Assembly: GCA_963753245.1 (NCBI GenBank) | Contig: CAVWBK010000002.1 | Coordinates: 372,001 to 436,000 of the forward strand | DNA from: VRUE01 sp963753245 | Lineage (GTDB): Bacteria; Actinomycetota; Thermoleophilia; Solirubrobacterales; 70-9 | Direction of reading: 5' to 3' | DNA: 64,000 bases | Shown: positions 25,654-34,284 of the stretch, piece by piece | Layout of the letters: every line of letters starts with the position of its first letter | Position numbering within the stretch: the first letter of the stretch is position 1 | Translations under genes and position numbers: made by a program | The notes under the pieces: model-generated | The model's database searches: none | What the model was told of the DNA's origin: nothing | The model's input: only the letters and a program-made list of their open reading frames with translations

Positions 25654-26349
25654 ATGGGCGACATCTTTCTTCTCTCGCTTGTCTCCGCCGCCAACGCGAC
25701 CCTGCTGGCGGCGGTGACCGTGATGCTGTTCCTGCCGAGTCCCAAGCGCCTGTTGCTCGGCTACCTGGCGGGGGCATTGCTGATGAGTCTTACGGTCGGC
25801 TTTCTGATCGTCTTCGTCGTCCACGACGCGAGCGCGACCAACTCGGCGCGAAACACCGTCAGTCCATCGATCGACATCGCCTTCGGCGCGATCCTGCTGG
25901 TGGTCTCATACGTCCTCAGGGGCGGACATGACCAAAGGTTGAAAGAACGACGTAAGGCTAAGAAGAGGGCGGGCGGTGAGGTTGAGATTGAGAAGGGCCC
26001 TTCTAAAGTCGAGCAGCTACTCGGCAGAGGCTCGGCGCGGATCACCTTCGCTCTCGGTGTTGTGCTCACCCTTCCCGGCGTCTCCTACCTCGCCGCGCTT
26101 CGAGATCTTCAGAAGCTCGGCTACGGGGCCGTGGGTGAGGCCCTCGTGATCATCGGTTTCAACCTAATGCTCTTGATCCTGCTCGAGGTTCCCCTTGTCG
26201 GCTACCTCCTTGCCCCCGACCGGACCAAGGTTGAGGTCCAGCGCTTCCGCGCCTGGCTCACCCGTAGCGGTCGTCGGATGGCGATCATCGGTGCCGGGGT
26301 GTTGGGCCTGCTGATTGTAGCTCGCGGTCTCATCGGCTACCTGAGCTGA
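25654..26349 (+). CDS. GAP (SfLAP-like) six-helix membrane protein
   Basis: 231 residues of the GAP/SfLAP family, whose mycobacterial members help export glycolipids such as sulfolipid and glycopeptidolipids. Three N-terminal helices (AANATLLAAVTVMLFLPSPK opens helix 1), a charged cytoplasmic loop (residues 90-125), then three more (ARITFALGVVLTLPGVSYLA, GFNLMLLILLEVPLVGYLLA, and the end). The start has no clear ribosome site and lies 15 bases after a hairpin, so it may need read-through or its own promoter. Broken paralogue at 15962-16367. Confidence 0.85.
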   Translation: MGDIFLLSLVSAANATLLAAVTVMLFLPSPKRLLLGYLAGALLMSLTVGFLIVFVVHDASATNSARNTVSPSIDIAFGAILLVVSYVLRGGHDQRLKERRKAKKRAGGEVEIEKGPSKVEQLLGRGSARITFALGVVLTLPGVSYLAALRDLQKLGYGAVGEALVIIGFNLMLLILLEVPLVGYLLAPDRTKVEVQRFRAWLTRSGRRMAIIGAGVLGLLIVARGLIGYLS

Positions 26350-26460
26350 CCACTTGCCCGCGGCTCGATTTCACCCGGTTCGCACGATGCGGCAGCGAGC
26401 AGAGCGTTGTTGGATCCAATCGACCGAATCAACGGTCACCAATGCGCAAAGAAAGGGCAC

Positions 26461-26730
26461 ATGCCCCTGATAAGAAGACGGCCCCTGATGAGAGCGGCGA
26501 TGGTCGGTGGAGCTGGGTATGCAATCGGCAAGCGCCACGAGGCCGGTGCTCAGGCTGAAGAGGCGGCCTCGGTTGCGCCTGCCCGGGTCGCGGCCGGGCC
26601 GGAGGATAGCGCAACCTCGGAGGCAAACCGGATAGACGCGCTGACGAAACTCAAATCCTTGCTCGACTCCGGAGTCTTGACCCAGGAGCAATATGACTCC
26701 GAGCACGCGCGGCTCACAAAGGGCATGTAG
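26461..26730 (+). CDS. Small SHOCT protein
   Basis: 89 residues. A basic N terminus with a short hydrophobic patch (RAAMVGGAGYAIGKR) resembles a membrane-associated segment; after an Ala-rich linker the last 30 residues are a SHOCT motif (ALTKLKSLLDSGVLTQEQYD). The start at 26461 follows GAAAGGG. Two bases separate its stop from the next gene. Confidence 0.8.
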   Translation: MPLIRRRPLMRAAMVGGAGYAIGKRHEAGAQAEEAASVAPARVAAGPEDSATSEANRIDALTKLKSLLDSGVLTQEQYDSEHARLTKGM

Positions 26731-26732
26731 CG

Positions 26733-27188
26733 ATGGGCCGGCAACAAAGCAAACTCGGTCCTGTGCAGCTGCTCGTCATCGCCTTCGAGGACGGTCACTT
26801 CGAGGGCAGGATTCTCGATGAGCTGCGCAAGCTGCGTGGGCACGAGATCATCCGCATGATCGATCTTCTCTTCGTCGCCAGGGACGAGCAGGGCGACGTC
26901 GCCGAGGTCGAGCAAAGCGAACTCTCCGCAGATGAGGCAGCGGAGTTTGGCGCCCTGGTTGGGGCTCTGATCGGGACCGTCAACGAAAACGGGGCCATCC
27001 TCGACCCAGATCAGGTCTGGTACCTGGCGGACGCGATCCCACCCGGCACCGCCGCCGCGATCGCCTTGATCGAGCACCGCTGGGCGGTCCCGCTGCGTGA
27101 CGCGATCGAGGGAGCCGGAGGGCACGACCTGATCGACACTTGGGTGCATCCGGAGGATCTGGTCGCGATCGGTGCCCCTGGCGCCTGA
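26733..27188 (+). CDS. DUF6325 family protein
   Basis: 151 residues matching DUF6325: GPVQLLVIAFEDGHFEGRIL, then IIRMIDLLFVARDEQGDVAE, and a C-terminal IALIEHRWAVPLRDAI. The family is related to the DUF1269 group; its function is unknown. It is co-transcribed with the small SHOCT gene. Confidence 0.85.
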   Translation: MGRQQSKLGPVQLLVIAFEDGHFEGRILDELRKLRGHEIIRMIDLLFVARDEQGDVAEVEQSELSADEAAEFGALVGALIGTVNENGAILDPDQVWYLADAIPPGTAAAIALIEHRWAVPLRDAIEGAGGHDLIDTWVHPEDLVAIGAPGA

Positions 27189-27196
27189 GCACCTAT

Positions 27197-27214
27197 CCGT
27201 GCTCGGCACGGTTT
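27197..27214 (+). terminator. Small terminator hairpin
   Basis: CCGTGC/GCACGG stem with a TCG loop followed by TTT, 8 bases after the DUF6325 stop. Confidence 0.5.
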
Positions 27215-27269
27215 CAATGTCTGGGCTTCGGGCGATTACACAGTATTCTCCCAGCGCCTGTCGGGGTTG

Positions 27270-29567
27270 ATGTTTACTGTTGGAAGGCGCTGGAGGCGTC
27301 GAAGGACTTGGATTGACCCCTTGACGAAAAATGGCGCGCTTGTCACCAAGCCGGGCGGAGCTTTACCCGGTGTCAGTTCACCTCTGGTCCAGCGACCTCG
27401 ACTTTTCTCCAAACTGAAGGAAACAACCGCACCGGTGGTGCTGGCGTGCGCGCCGTCGGGCTACGGCAAGACGGTTCTGCTCGGACAGTGGTCCGAGCAG
27501 GATCTGCGACCACATCGGACCTTGATCCTCGGCGAGGAGCACAACGATCCGGCAATGCTCGTTGGCTCGATCCTCGCGGCGCTCGAGCCGCTCGAATCGA
27601 TCCCGAGCGAGGTCGAGGTCGCTCTCGCGAACCCCGAACCGAGCATGGAGAGGGTTGTGCTCCCGCGCCTGGGCGCTGCGGTCGCGCAGCGGGCGCTGCC
27701 GTTTGTACTCAGCTTCGACGACTTCGAGCAGATCGAGAGCTCTCAGTCGCTCGCCGTGGTATCGACTGTTATCCGAAATCTTCCTCGCGGCTCCCAGGTA
27801 ATGATCGCCAGCCGCACCGAGCCGGCACTGCCGGTGGGCAGGCTTCGCGCCAATCGTCAGCTCACCGAGCTGGGATCGACCGATCTCGTGATGACGAGAG
27901 CGGAATCAAAGGAGCTACTGATGGCGTTGGGCTTGGACCTGAGCGCGGCGCAGCTCGACACCCTCCTAGCTCGAACCGAGGGCTGGCCCGCTGCGCTTTA
28001 TCTGGCGGGACTGGCGCTTCAGGACACAGCTGACCAAGCCAAGGCGATCGCACGATTTGCCGGCGATGATCGAATCGTCGTCGATTACATCAGGGAGGAG
28101 TTCCTCGAGACTGTCTCTCGCCGCCAGCTCCATTTTCTTCGGCGGGCCTCGGTTCTCGATCGCCTCAGCGGGGATCTTTGCGACGTCGTGCTCGAGCGAA
28201 GCGGATCCGCGAAGCAGCTCCGGGATCTCTCCCACGCAAACATGTTGCTCACTCCCCTCGACCGCCAAGACGAGTGGTTTCGTCTTCATCCGCTCTTTCG
28301 GGAGATGCTGCGAGCAGAGCTGCGGAGGGTCGAGCCCGAGAAGGAGAGCGAGCTGGAGCGCCGCGCTTCGGACTGGTGGGCGGCGGATGGGGACTGGGAC
28401 CGGGCGATCGGCCATGCGGTCGACGGCCGTGCTCTGGAGCGTGCGGGAGAGCTCCTGTGGATGGGAATTCCCGAGTTCGCCACCAGAGGCCGAAACGCCA
28501 CGATCCTCGGCTGGCTCGACCGGCTTGGCGAGAATGTGGTCGCAGACGACGCGGGTCTCAGCCTGAGCGCGGCCTACGCCCACGTCACTCAGGGAGCGGG
28601 AAGCCGAGCCGAGTACTGGGCTGCCGTCGCCGCCGGCTTGATTGACCAACGGGAGGCTTCTGAAAAGAAAACGATTCTCAGCGCAGGTCTTGCCTTGATC
28701 GAGGCAACATTGGCCCGGGGGGGTGTCGGGATGATCGCCGACCAGACCGCGCTCGTCGCGGAGATGCTCCCCCCCGACAGTCCCTGGATGTCGCTCTGCC
28801 GCTTTATCGAGGGGGTCGGGCTGCACTTGTCCGGTTTGCGCTCGCCCGCTCGCGAGAAACTTGTCGACGGCGCACGTCGCGGCGCCGTTGGCGCGCCCAA
28901 CGTCCAAGTGCTCTGTCTCTCCCAGATGGCGTTGCTCGCAATCGAGGAGGAGGACTGGACACTGGCTGACATGCTCGCCTCACAGGCACGAGCCCAGGTC
29001 GATCGATCCGGTCTTGGCGAGTACCCGATGATGGCCCTCTCGCTCGCGGTTTCCGCCCTGGTTCGGTCGCGGACGGGGCGGGTCGAGGAGGCAGCGGCCG
29101 ACCTGAGGCAGAGCAAGAAGCTGCTCGAGCGACTCGACGAGTTTCCGCCCTGGTATGTGGCGGAGACCTGGGTGGCGCTCGCGCGAACGGCCACCCGCCT
29201 CGACGACGCACGATCGGCGACCCAGATGGTGGCCGAAGCTTCCAGGGCCTTGAAGCTCACCCCCGACGCGATTGTGCTCGGCGAGTGGATTGCGGAGGTC
29301 TCGCTCTCGATCGAGGTGGTCTCGGCGTCGGCTGTCGGCGATCTGACACCGGCAGAGTTACGTGTCCTGCAGTTCATGCCCACCCATCTCTCCTTCCCCG
29401 AGATCGCCGGGCAGGTGTTCGTCTCCCCAAATACGGTCAAGACCCAGGCCCAGCGTGTATACCGCAAGCTCGGTGTGACATCGCGGCGCGAGGCGGTTGA
29501 ACAGGGTCGGGCCGCCGGCCTACTCGAGCCCGATGGCCCCGCGCAGAACACCGCGCCGCGTCTCTGA
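27270..29567 (+). CDS. MalT-like large LuxR-family transcriptional activator
   Basis: 765 residues, an ATP-binding STAND-type regulator. Walker A APSGYGKT is near residue 67, Walker B FVLSFDDFEQI near 150. A winged-helix/TPR-like helical region covers about residues 230-670, and a LuxR HTH ends the protein (LTPAELRVLQFMPTHLSFPE and SPNTVKTQAQRVYRKLGV). Family members bind an inducer through the helical repeats and then oligomerise on DNA. The inducer is unknown. The start is uncertain: TTG at 27267 or ATG at 27270 are first in frame, and the first 30 residues are very basic and may be untranslated. It closes the SHOCT/DUF region and may control it. Confidence 0.9.
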   Translation: MFTVGRRWRRRRTWIDPLTKNGALVTKPGGALPGVSSPLVQRPRLFSKLKETTAPVVLACAPSGYGKTVLLGQWSEQDLRPHRTLILGEEHNDPAMLVGSILAALEPLESIPSEVEVALANPEPSMERVVLPRLGAAVAQRALPFVLSFDDFEQIESSQSLAVVSTVIRNLPRGSQVMIASRTEPALPVGRLRANRQLTELGSTDLVMTRAESKELLMALGLDLSAAQLDTLLARTEGWPAALYLAGLALQDTADQAKAIARFAGDDRIVVDYIREEFLETVSRRQLHFLRRASVLDRLSGDLCDVVLERSGSAKQLRDLSHANMLLTPLDRQDEWFRLHPLFREMLRAELRRVEPEKESELERRASDWWAADGDWDRAIGHAVDGRALERAGELLWMGIPEFATRGRNATILGWLDRLGENVVADDAGLSLSAAYAHVTQGAGSRAEYWAAVAAGLIDQREASEKKTILSAGLALIEATLARGGVGMIADQTALVAEMLPPDSPWMSLCRFIEGVGLHLSGLRSPAREKLVDGARRGAVGAPNVQVLCLSQMALLAIEEEDWTLADMLASQARAQVDRSGLGEYPMMALSLAVSALVRSRTGRVEEAAADLRQSKKLLERLDEFPPWYVAETWVALARTATRLDDARSATQMVAEASRALKLTPDAIVLGEWIAEVSLSIEVVSASAVGDLTPAELRVLQFMPTHLSFPEIAGQVFVSPNTVKTQAQRVYRKLGVTSRREAVEQGRAAGLLEPDGPAQNTAPRL

Positions 29568-29746
29568 GGACGGTTTTCCTCCCAGGGTTCAGCCGGGAGA
29601 CCGGACCTGGGCGCTTGGGATCTCGTTCTTCTTGGTCCTCCATTTTCGCGGGCACGCACAAATGTCGAGGCGAGGTCCTGCGAGAAGATGCACGGCGCCG
29701 GGGGGCCCACGGCGGACACAGGCGCTCCACACGTCCGCGCTCTTGC

Positions 29747-30178
29747 TCAAGCCGAGGACGCGTTCAGTGCCACGGCGGCGCGAATCAGGGCCTTCAACGC
29801 CTTTTCATCAATCTCGTCGCTCTCATGGATATCGATGGCTCGCCTCGTATTTCCCTCCAGGCTTGAGTTGAAGAGGCCGGAAGGGTCCGCAAGTGAGGCG
29901 CCCTTGGCGAAGGTCATCTTCACGGCACTCTTGAAGGTCATCTTCACGGCACTCTTATAGGTCTCACCTGTGCAGATCATCCCGTCGTGGTACCACGTCG
30001 GAACGCCTCTCCACTTCCACTCCTCGACCACCTCGGGATCGGCCTGCTTGACGAGAGTGCGGATCTGAGCGAGTGTCTCGCCCCGCCAATCACCCAGCTC
30101 TTTGATTCGCGCGTCTATCAACTGAGAGGGAGAGTCGCCGCCAGTTCCTGCCTTTGAGTTGCTGTTCACTTTCCTCAT
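29747..30178 (-). CDS. DUF1801 family protein with an internal 8-residue duplication
   Basis: 143 residues of the DUF1801/YdhG-like fold (RIKELGDWRGETLAQIRTL, VVEEWKWRGVPTWYHDG, then AKGASLADPSGLFN). Function unknown. An exact 24-base tandem duplication (29909-29932 and 29933-29956) doubles KSAVKMTF in the core strand; relatives have one copy. The frame is kept, but the fold may not be. Confidence 0.85.
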   Translation of the reverse strand: MRKVNSNSKAGTGGDSPSQLIDARIKELGDWRGETLAQIRTLVKQADPEVVEEWKWRGVPTWYHDGMICTGETYKSAVKMTFKSAVKMTFAKGASLADPSGLFNSSLEGNTRRAIDIHESDEIDEKALKALIRAAVALNASSA

Positions 30179-30329
30179 CCGTTATTCGCTTTCTTCAAGT
30201 TGTCGTTACCGGTCCGATCTCTGATCACCGTCATTGATCGCGATGCCTGCCTGGGTTTGGATGTATCCACCCGCTCGCCGTAACGGCGAGGCAGCTTCAA
30301 GAGATTTCACTCGGCCGCCCGGCCAAACC

Positions 30330-30758
30330 TCACAGGTTGCGAACCCGTCGACCCATCTTGTGATCCAGGGGATAGCCCGCCGCCAGCCAAAAGGCCTCAG
30401 CGATCTGATCGTCATGGGCGACCAGAGCCGTCACCCGACGGGCCCCCTGTTCACGCAGGTAAACCTCACCCGCATGTACCAAGGCGATTCCAACTCCCTC
30501 ACGTCGCCTTGCCTCTCTGACTGCGAGGCGATACAGGTTCCCCCGCCAGCCGTCAAAGGCGGCGATCAGAGCGCCGAAAATCTCGCCCGCTCGCTCGGCC
30601 ACCAGAATGGCCGCGGAAGAGCTGGCGATAAGGCGATCAATGTCCTCCGCTCGGTCGGCGGTACTTGCGTGCTCGCTACCAGAAAGCTCCCAGAGTTCGA
30701 GAATAGCCCGGGCCTCCTGCGGCATGCAGTGGCGCACTGTCACTTTGGCGGATGGCAA
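30330..30758 (-). CDS. GNAT-family N-acetyltransferase
   Basis: 142 residues. The acetyl-CoA site reads RLAVREARRREGVGIALVHA (R/Q-x-x-G-x-G/A motif: RREGVG), preceded by the strand AAILVAERAGEIFGALIAAF. The C-terminal AEAFWLAAGYPLD is the usual 'FYxxxGF' equivalent. The substrate is unknown. It may be coupled to nothing; the next gene upstream is far away. Confidence 0.87.
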   Translation of the reverse strand: MPSAKVTVRHCMPQEARAILELWELSGSEHASTADRAEDIDRLIASSSAAILVAERAGEIFGALIAAFDGWRGNLYRLAVREARRREGVGIALVHAGEVYLREQGARRVTALVAHDDQIAEAFWLAAGYPLDHKMGRRVRNL

Positions 30759-31036
30759 GTCCTAATTATGCCGCGATCGCATCCACCATTCAGGTTTACG
30801 CCAGGCTGGGGGTTATTCAGGTCATCGAGGTAGTCCCCGGCGCCGCGCCCCCTGACAAGGTTGGGCTACGGTGAAGAGAATTTGGATTGCCGAGCGGGAG
30901 CTTGGCGAGTGGTGTTTAGGGGTCACGCCATAGGGGCGGGCTTCGGAACCTCCGACCGAAGCGAGCGTGAGCGCACCGGTGGCGTTGCAGCTAGCGCCGC
31001 CGGGGCGACTCCCTCAACGGAGCTCTGCGCGCGGCC
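30759..31036. other. Intergenic region
   Basis: GC-rich and without a gene or RNA I can recognise. Confidence 0.35.
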
Positions 31037-31156
31037 TTAGCTCTTCAACACCCAGTAGACGAGGAGTGCAAGGACGATCCCGATCGCGATCAGGGCATGG
31101 CCCGCGGTACTGGGAAGGGCAAAGTGGGTGAGGGCGATCAGGCCTCCGATCTTCAA
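31037..31156 (-). CDS. Possible small one-helix membrane protein
   Basis: About 39 residues from a TTG at 31156: a short polar head, then a hydrophobic helix (ALIAIGIVLALLVYWVLKS) up to the stop. The hydrophobic helix with a charged end looks deliberate, but the start is weak and no ribosome site is visible. It is divergent from the universal stress gene. Low confidence. Confidence 0.3.
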   Translation of the reverse strand: MKIGGLIALTHFALPSTAGHALIAIGIVLALLVYWVLKS

Positions 31157-31262
31157 GTTGACAAATGTTGCACCCGCGGGTCGAATTGCCAACTTTCTTG
31201 GACCATTTGGTGGTGTCGCCAAGCGATCGGCTCGTTGTCGGCTAGGGTTGAGGGGAGGGCAG

Positions 31263-32060
31263 ATGGCGAGACCGTTTTCGAGCATTCTCTGTGGCGTCGA
31301 AGGGCATTCGGCTAGCACCGAGGCCGCCCGGCAGGCGATCGCACTCGCCGGGGAAGAGGGCGAGGTCAACTTCATCGCCGTGTACACGAGCTTCGAACTG
31401 GGTCCCGATTACCACAAGGACACCCTCGAAGAGAGCCTTGACGAGGCGGCGATGCTGGCTGGCAGAGCTGGCGTGCCGGCGTCAACTCAATTGCACGAGG
31501 CGCGCTATGCGATCGATGTGCTGTTGCCTCAAAGTGAGCAGCACGACCTCCTCGTGCTCGGCACCCACGGTAAATCCCGTGCTTCGGGGATCGTGTTCGG
31601 CAGCACCGCCAGTGAGGCCGCCCATGGAACCGAGCGCCCTCTGCTAATTGCACGGGAGACGCCCAATTCTGGCTCATTTCCCGCCCAGATCCTGCTCGCC
31701 ACCGACGGTTCGCCCGACTCCTGGGCTGCCGCTCGGGCCGGCGCTGGGCTGGCGGCGGTATTTGAGATCGGCCTCGCGGTCGTTTGCGTCACGGATGACG
31801 GAGACGAGGAGCGCGAGGCAATCCTTGATGCGCAGCTCCTCGAGATCGAGAAGGCGACCGGTGGGGCGCCAGAAGTGCTGCGGCCTGCCGGCGGCGCGAC
31901 CAAGGAGATCCTCGCCAGCGCCAGGTCTAAGGGCGCCTCGCTGATTGTCTCCGGGCGCCGCGGTCTGCGTGGAATCAAGGCATTGGGGAGCGTCAGCGAG
32001 CGGATCGTGAGCGGCGCCGAGTGCTCGGTCTTGCTGGTTCCGGCCGACGGGGATGCCTAG
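31263..32060 (+). CDS. Two-domain universal stress protein
   Basis: 265 residues, two tandem Usp domains. Domain 1 (about 1-140) ends in the ATP-site-like VLGTHGKSRASGIVFGSTAS; domain 2 (about 145-262) has QILLATDGSPDSWAAARAG and ends with VSGRRGLRGIKALGSVSERI. The second Walker-like loop GRRGLRGIKALGSVS fits the G-x2-G-x9-G-S/T rule (ATP-binding type). The start at 31263 has a strong GAGGGGAGGG site. Role: general stress or ATP-linked signalling, by family only. Confidence 0.9.
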   Translation: MARPFSSILCGVEGHSASTEAARQAIALAGEEGEVNFIAVYTSFELGPDYHKDTLEESLDEAAMLAGRAGVPASTQLHEARYAIDVLLPQSEQHDLLVLGTHGKSRASGIVFGSTASEAAHGTERPLLIARETPNSGSFPAQILLATDGSPDSWAAARAGAGLAAVFEIGLAVVCVTDDGDEEREAILDAQLLEIEKATGGAPEVLRPAGGATKEILASARSKGASLIVSGRRGLRGIKALGSVSERIVSGAECSVLLVPADGDA

Positions 32061-32087
32061 CTCGGTGGCGAGCAGTTTGCGGACGGA

Positions 32088-32115
32088 AAAAGGGCCCCGT
32101 GAGGGGCCCTTGATC
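32088..32115 (+). terminator. Terminator after the universal stress gene
   Basis: A 9-bp stem AAGGGCCCC/GGGGCCCTT with a GTGA loop, then TTGATCTT; 29 bases beyond the stop. Confidence 0.75.
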
Positions 32116-32284
32116 TTCCGAGGACGTACCACCAAGTGAAGTCTCTGTTCCCCTGGCTCGTCGGTCCTTCGGATTAATAAACACCGCGTATGCCGAAAGG
32201 TTTCGCGACCTGCATCGGCGATTGCATCGAGGACCTTTAGCGAGTCGGTCGGCATCGCCCGCGCTGCTAGATTCACGGACCCCC

Positions 32285-32357
32285 GGGCGTTTAGCTCAGT
32301 TGGGAGAGCGCCAGCTCGACAAGCTGGAGGTCACTGGTTCGAGCCCAGTAACGCCCA
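32285..32357 (+). tRNA. tRNA-Val (GAC)
   Basis: A 7-bp acceptor GGGCGTT/AACGCCC, D arm TAGCTCAGTTGG, anticodon loop with GAC at 32318-32320, T arm GGTTCGAGCCC. The CCA end is not encoded. Confidence 0.96.
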
Positions 32358-32359
32358 TT

Positions 32360-32402
32360 CAATCCGCCCCCTTGGTGCGGGGCCTCGCCTTTGGGCGGAT
32401 TG
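32360..32402 (+). terminator. Possible terminator after tRNA-Val
   Basis: A 10-bp inverted repeat (CAATCCGCCC / GGGCGGATTG) starts 3 bases after the tRNA, with a 23-base loop that can pair partly inside. No T run. Confidence 0.4.
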
Positions 32403-32510
32403 GCTGCCCTGCAGAGGGTGAGGACTCCTGGTCTTCGCCCTGATCTGATCGGGGCGAGCCCCCGCCCATATGGATCGAGCGGGGGGCGTTGGAACGGAGT
32501 ACAGGGATAC

Positions 32511-33017
32511 CTATGGGCCTGTGACTTTCCCGGCTTCAGCGCAGATCGCGTAGGCCCATGCGTTCTCAGATTTTCCTGTCGAGTTGTCGACATATCCGAA
32601 CCAGCCCGTGTTTCCAGGTTCGCCTTTTGTGTTGCTTGGGAACGAAGAGTTGACGTCCTGGCCCGGAGTTTCATCTTCGGAGGCGACCCCGCCACCGACG
32701 ACGTGCAGTCCGGCCGGGCACTGGGCCGAGACGGCACCTTGTTCCCCTTTTGGAATTGCGCTTCCCTCACCTTCGACATAGGTGAGCTCACCGAACGCGT
32801 CGCTACCCGGTTTACCCGCTGCCCCCGGTGTTCCTGGGATGCCCTGTATTCCTCTCGGGCCCCGCGCTCCGCGAGGGCCGCGTTTCGCGCCTTTGCTTGT
32901 AGTTGCCCGGTTTTGCCCCGGCGAGAGCTGGGTGGCCGCATAACCGGTGCCACCCAGTGCGACGAAGAGAGCCAAGCAGGCGACAATTAATGCAGGCGAT
33001 GGATACCCACGCTTCAT
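32511..33017 (-). CDS. Exported collagen-like protein
   Basis: 168 residues from the ATG at 33017, after a GGAGGT site. A hydrophobic export segment (ALIVACLALFVALGGTGYAA) is followed by a basic stretch and a short collagen-like Gly-x-y run (GPRGARGPRGIQGIPGTPG, about nine triplets). The C-terminal 90 residues hold two Cys and form a small beta domain (CPAGLHVVGGGVASEDE). The triplets may form a trimer on the surface. The export segment with AATQL resembles that of the protein at 8642-9292, hinting at a shared origin. Confidence 0.82.
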   Translation of the reverse strand: MKRGYPSPALIVACLALFVALGGTGYAATQLSPGQNRATTSKGAKRGPRGARGPRGIQGIPGTPGAAGKPGSDAFGELTYVEGEGSAIPKGEQGAVSAQCPAGLHVVGGGVASEDETPGQDVNSSFPSNTKGEPGNTGWFGYVDNSTGKSENAWAYAICAEAGKVTGP

Positions 33018-33356
33018 ATTGAGACCTCCGGTTAAGTGACCGGGAGAGAGACTCCCGATTGTCTTTGACTGCGCGCAAGCTAACGGTCGGAGCGTCTCCA
33101 CGCCCGAGAAAGGAAGGAGTCGGCGTTGGGGCCCGACCCGATCGCGAGCGGCATTCCGCAGCTAGTTCCCGCCGGGCGGGCAAAAATGCAAAACCGGTGG
33201 CACCGATCTCGGGACCAGCGGCCACCGCGGGCGCCGAGAGCTGGATTCAAGTCAACCGAGATCGAATTCCGACCGGGGCGGGCGAGGCCGCTGCGCGGCC
33301 TAACTCACGCCGCGCAGGGCCAGGACCCGGACCCGATCCCTTGGTCCTCTTGGCGA
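33018..33356. other. Intergenic region
   Basis: About 340 bases between the collagen-like gene and the VOC gene; nothing recognisable was found in either strand. Confidence 0.35.
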
Positions 33357-33782
33357 TCAGACCGAGGCTGGCAGCCTCACCTCGGTCAGGCGCAGGCTGT
33401 TTCCCGATGGGTCGCGGAAGCCGGAGTCGATCCCATATGGGCGCTTTTCGGGCGCCTCGGTGAACTCGACCCCGCGGCCCTTGAGCTCCTCATAGGAGGC
33501 CTGACAGTCGTCGGTTTCGAGGAACACGGTTCCCGCGAAGCCCTTCGACATCAGGTCGTGAACCTGCTCGGCGGTCTCAGGGTCCATCACCGGAGGGCCG
33601 GGAATCGCCATCAGCACGATCGAGACGTCCTGGTCGGGCATGCCAACGGTGAGCCAGCGGAAGTCCGCCAGCTCGGGCAGGGTGACGTCGGCGCGAATCT
33701 CCATACCCACCTTCTCGGTGTAGAAGGCCAGCGCCTCCTCTTGATCTTGGACCCAGAGCTGGGCATTGGCGAGCTTGATCAT
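33357..33782 (-). CDS. VOC-superfamily (glyoxalase-like) protein
   Basis: 141 residues with paired beta-alpha-beta-beta-beta modules: KLANAQLWVQDQEEALAFYT and, in the second half, GTVFLETDDCQASYEELKGR followed by FRDPSGNSLRLTE, the usual end with a metal-binding region. It probably binds a divalent metal and acts on a small molecule, or confers resistance by binding. It lies directly downstream of the AraC regulator, a very common pairing in which the regulator controls the VOC gene. Confidence 0.9.
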   Translation of the reverse strand: MIKLANAQLWVQDQEEALAFYTEKVGMEIRADVTLPELADFRWLTVGMPDQDVSIVLMAIPGPPVMDPETAEQVHDLMSKGFAGTVFLETDDCQASYEELKGRGVEFTEAPEKRPYGIDSGFRDPSGNSLRLTEVRLPASV

Positions 33783-33819
33783 CGTTTCTCCTTTGGTCGG
33801 ACTGAGGTCGTCGGCGATG

Positions 33820-34254
33820 CTAGGCCTCCGAGGCGGCGTTGTCTTCTCGAAACGTGCGGCGTTTTGGCCTGCCGTAGACGCGCACCACGCAAGCCGGAAT
33901 GACGGCCCGGGCGGCGGCGGGCGGGTGGGCCGCGCGGTAGACGGTCGGGGTCATCTCGAAGTGTCGTTTGAAGCTGCTCGTGAATGATCCGATGCCGCGC
34001 AATCCGACCGCGAGGCTGATCTCGGCGACCGAGCGGTCGGTGTTTCGCAGAAGCGCGGCCGCGCGCTCCAGGCGCCGGGTCAGCAGGTAGCCCCGCGGCG
34101 ACTCGCCGAAGGCGCGCTTGAACTCGCGGCTGAAGTGGGCTCGGGAGAGACCCGCCGCCCGGGCCATGTCCTCGACCCCGATCGCTTCGAAGTAGCGGGC
34201 GTCGGCCAGATCCCTGGCCCGCAGCAGATGTCGCGCTGGCGGGGCGAACGCCAT
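33820..34254 (-). CDS. AraC-family transcriptional regulator
   Basis: 144 residues, essentially just the AraC DNA-binding domain with two helix-turn-helices (DMARAAGLSRAHFSREFKRA and AEISLAVGLRGIGSFTSSFK). It has no ligand-binding domain, so it may respond to expression level or a partner. Thirty-seven bases separate it from the VOC gene on the same strand. A basic tail of about 40 residues follows the domain. Confidence 0.92.
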   Translation of the reverse strand: MAFAPPARHLLRARDLADARYFEAIGVEDMARAAGLSRAHFSREFKRAFGESPRGYLLTRRLERAAALLRNTDRSVAEISLAVGLRGIGSFTSSFKRHFEMTPTVYRAAHPPAAARAVIPACVVRVYGRPKRRTFREDNAASEA

Positions 34255-34284
34255 CTCAGCAGGCAGTCTAGGCTCGCCGCGACA

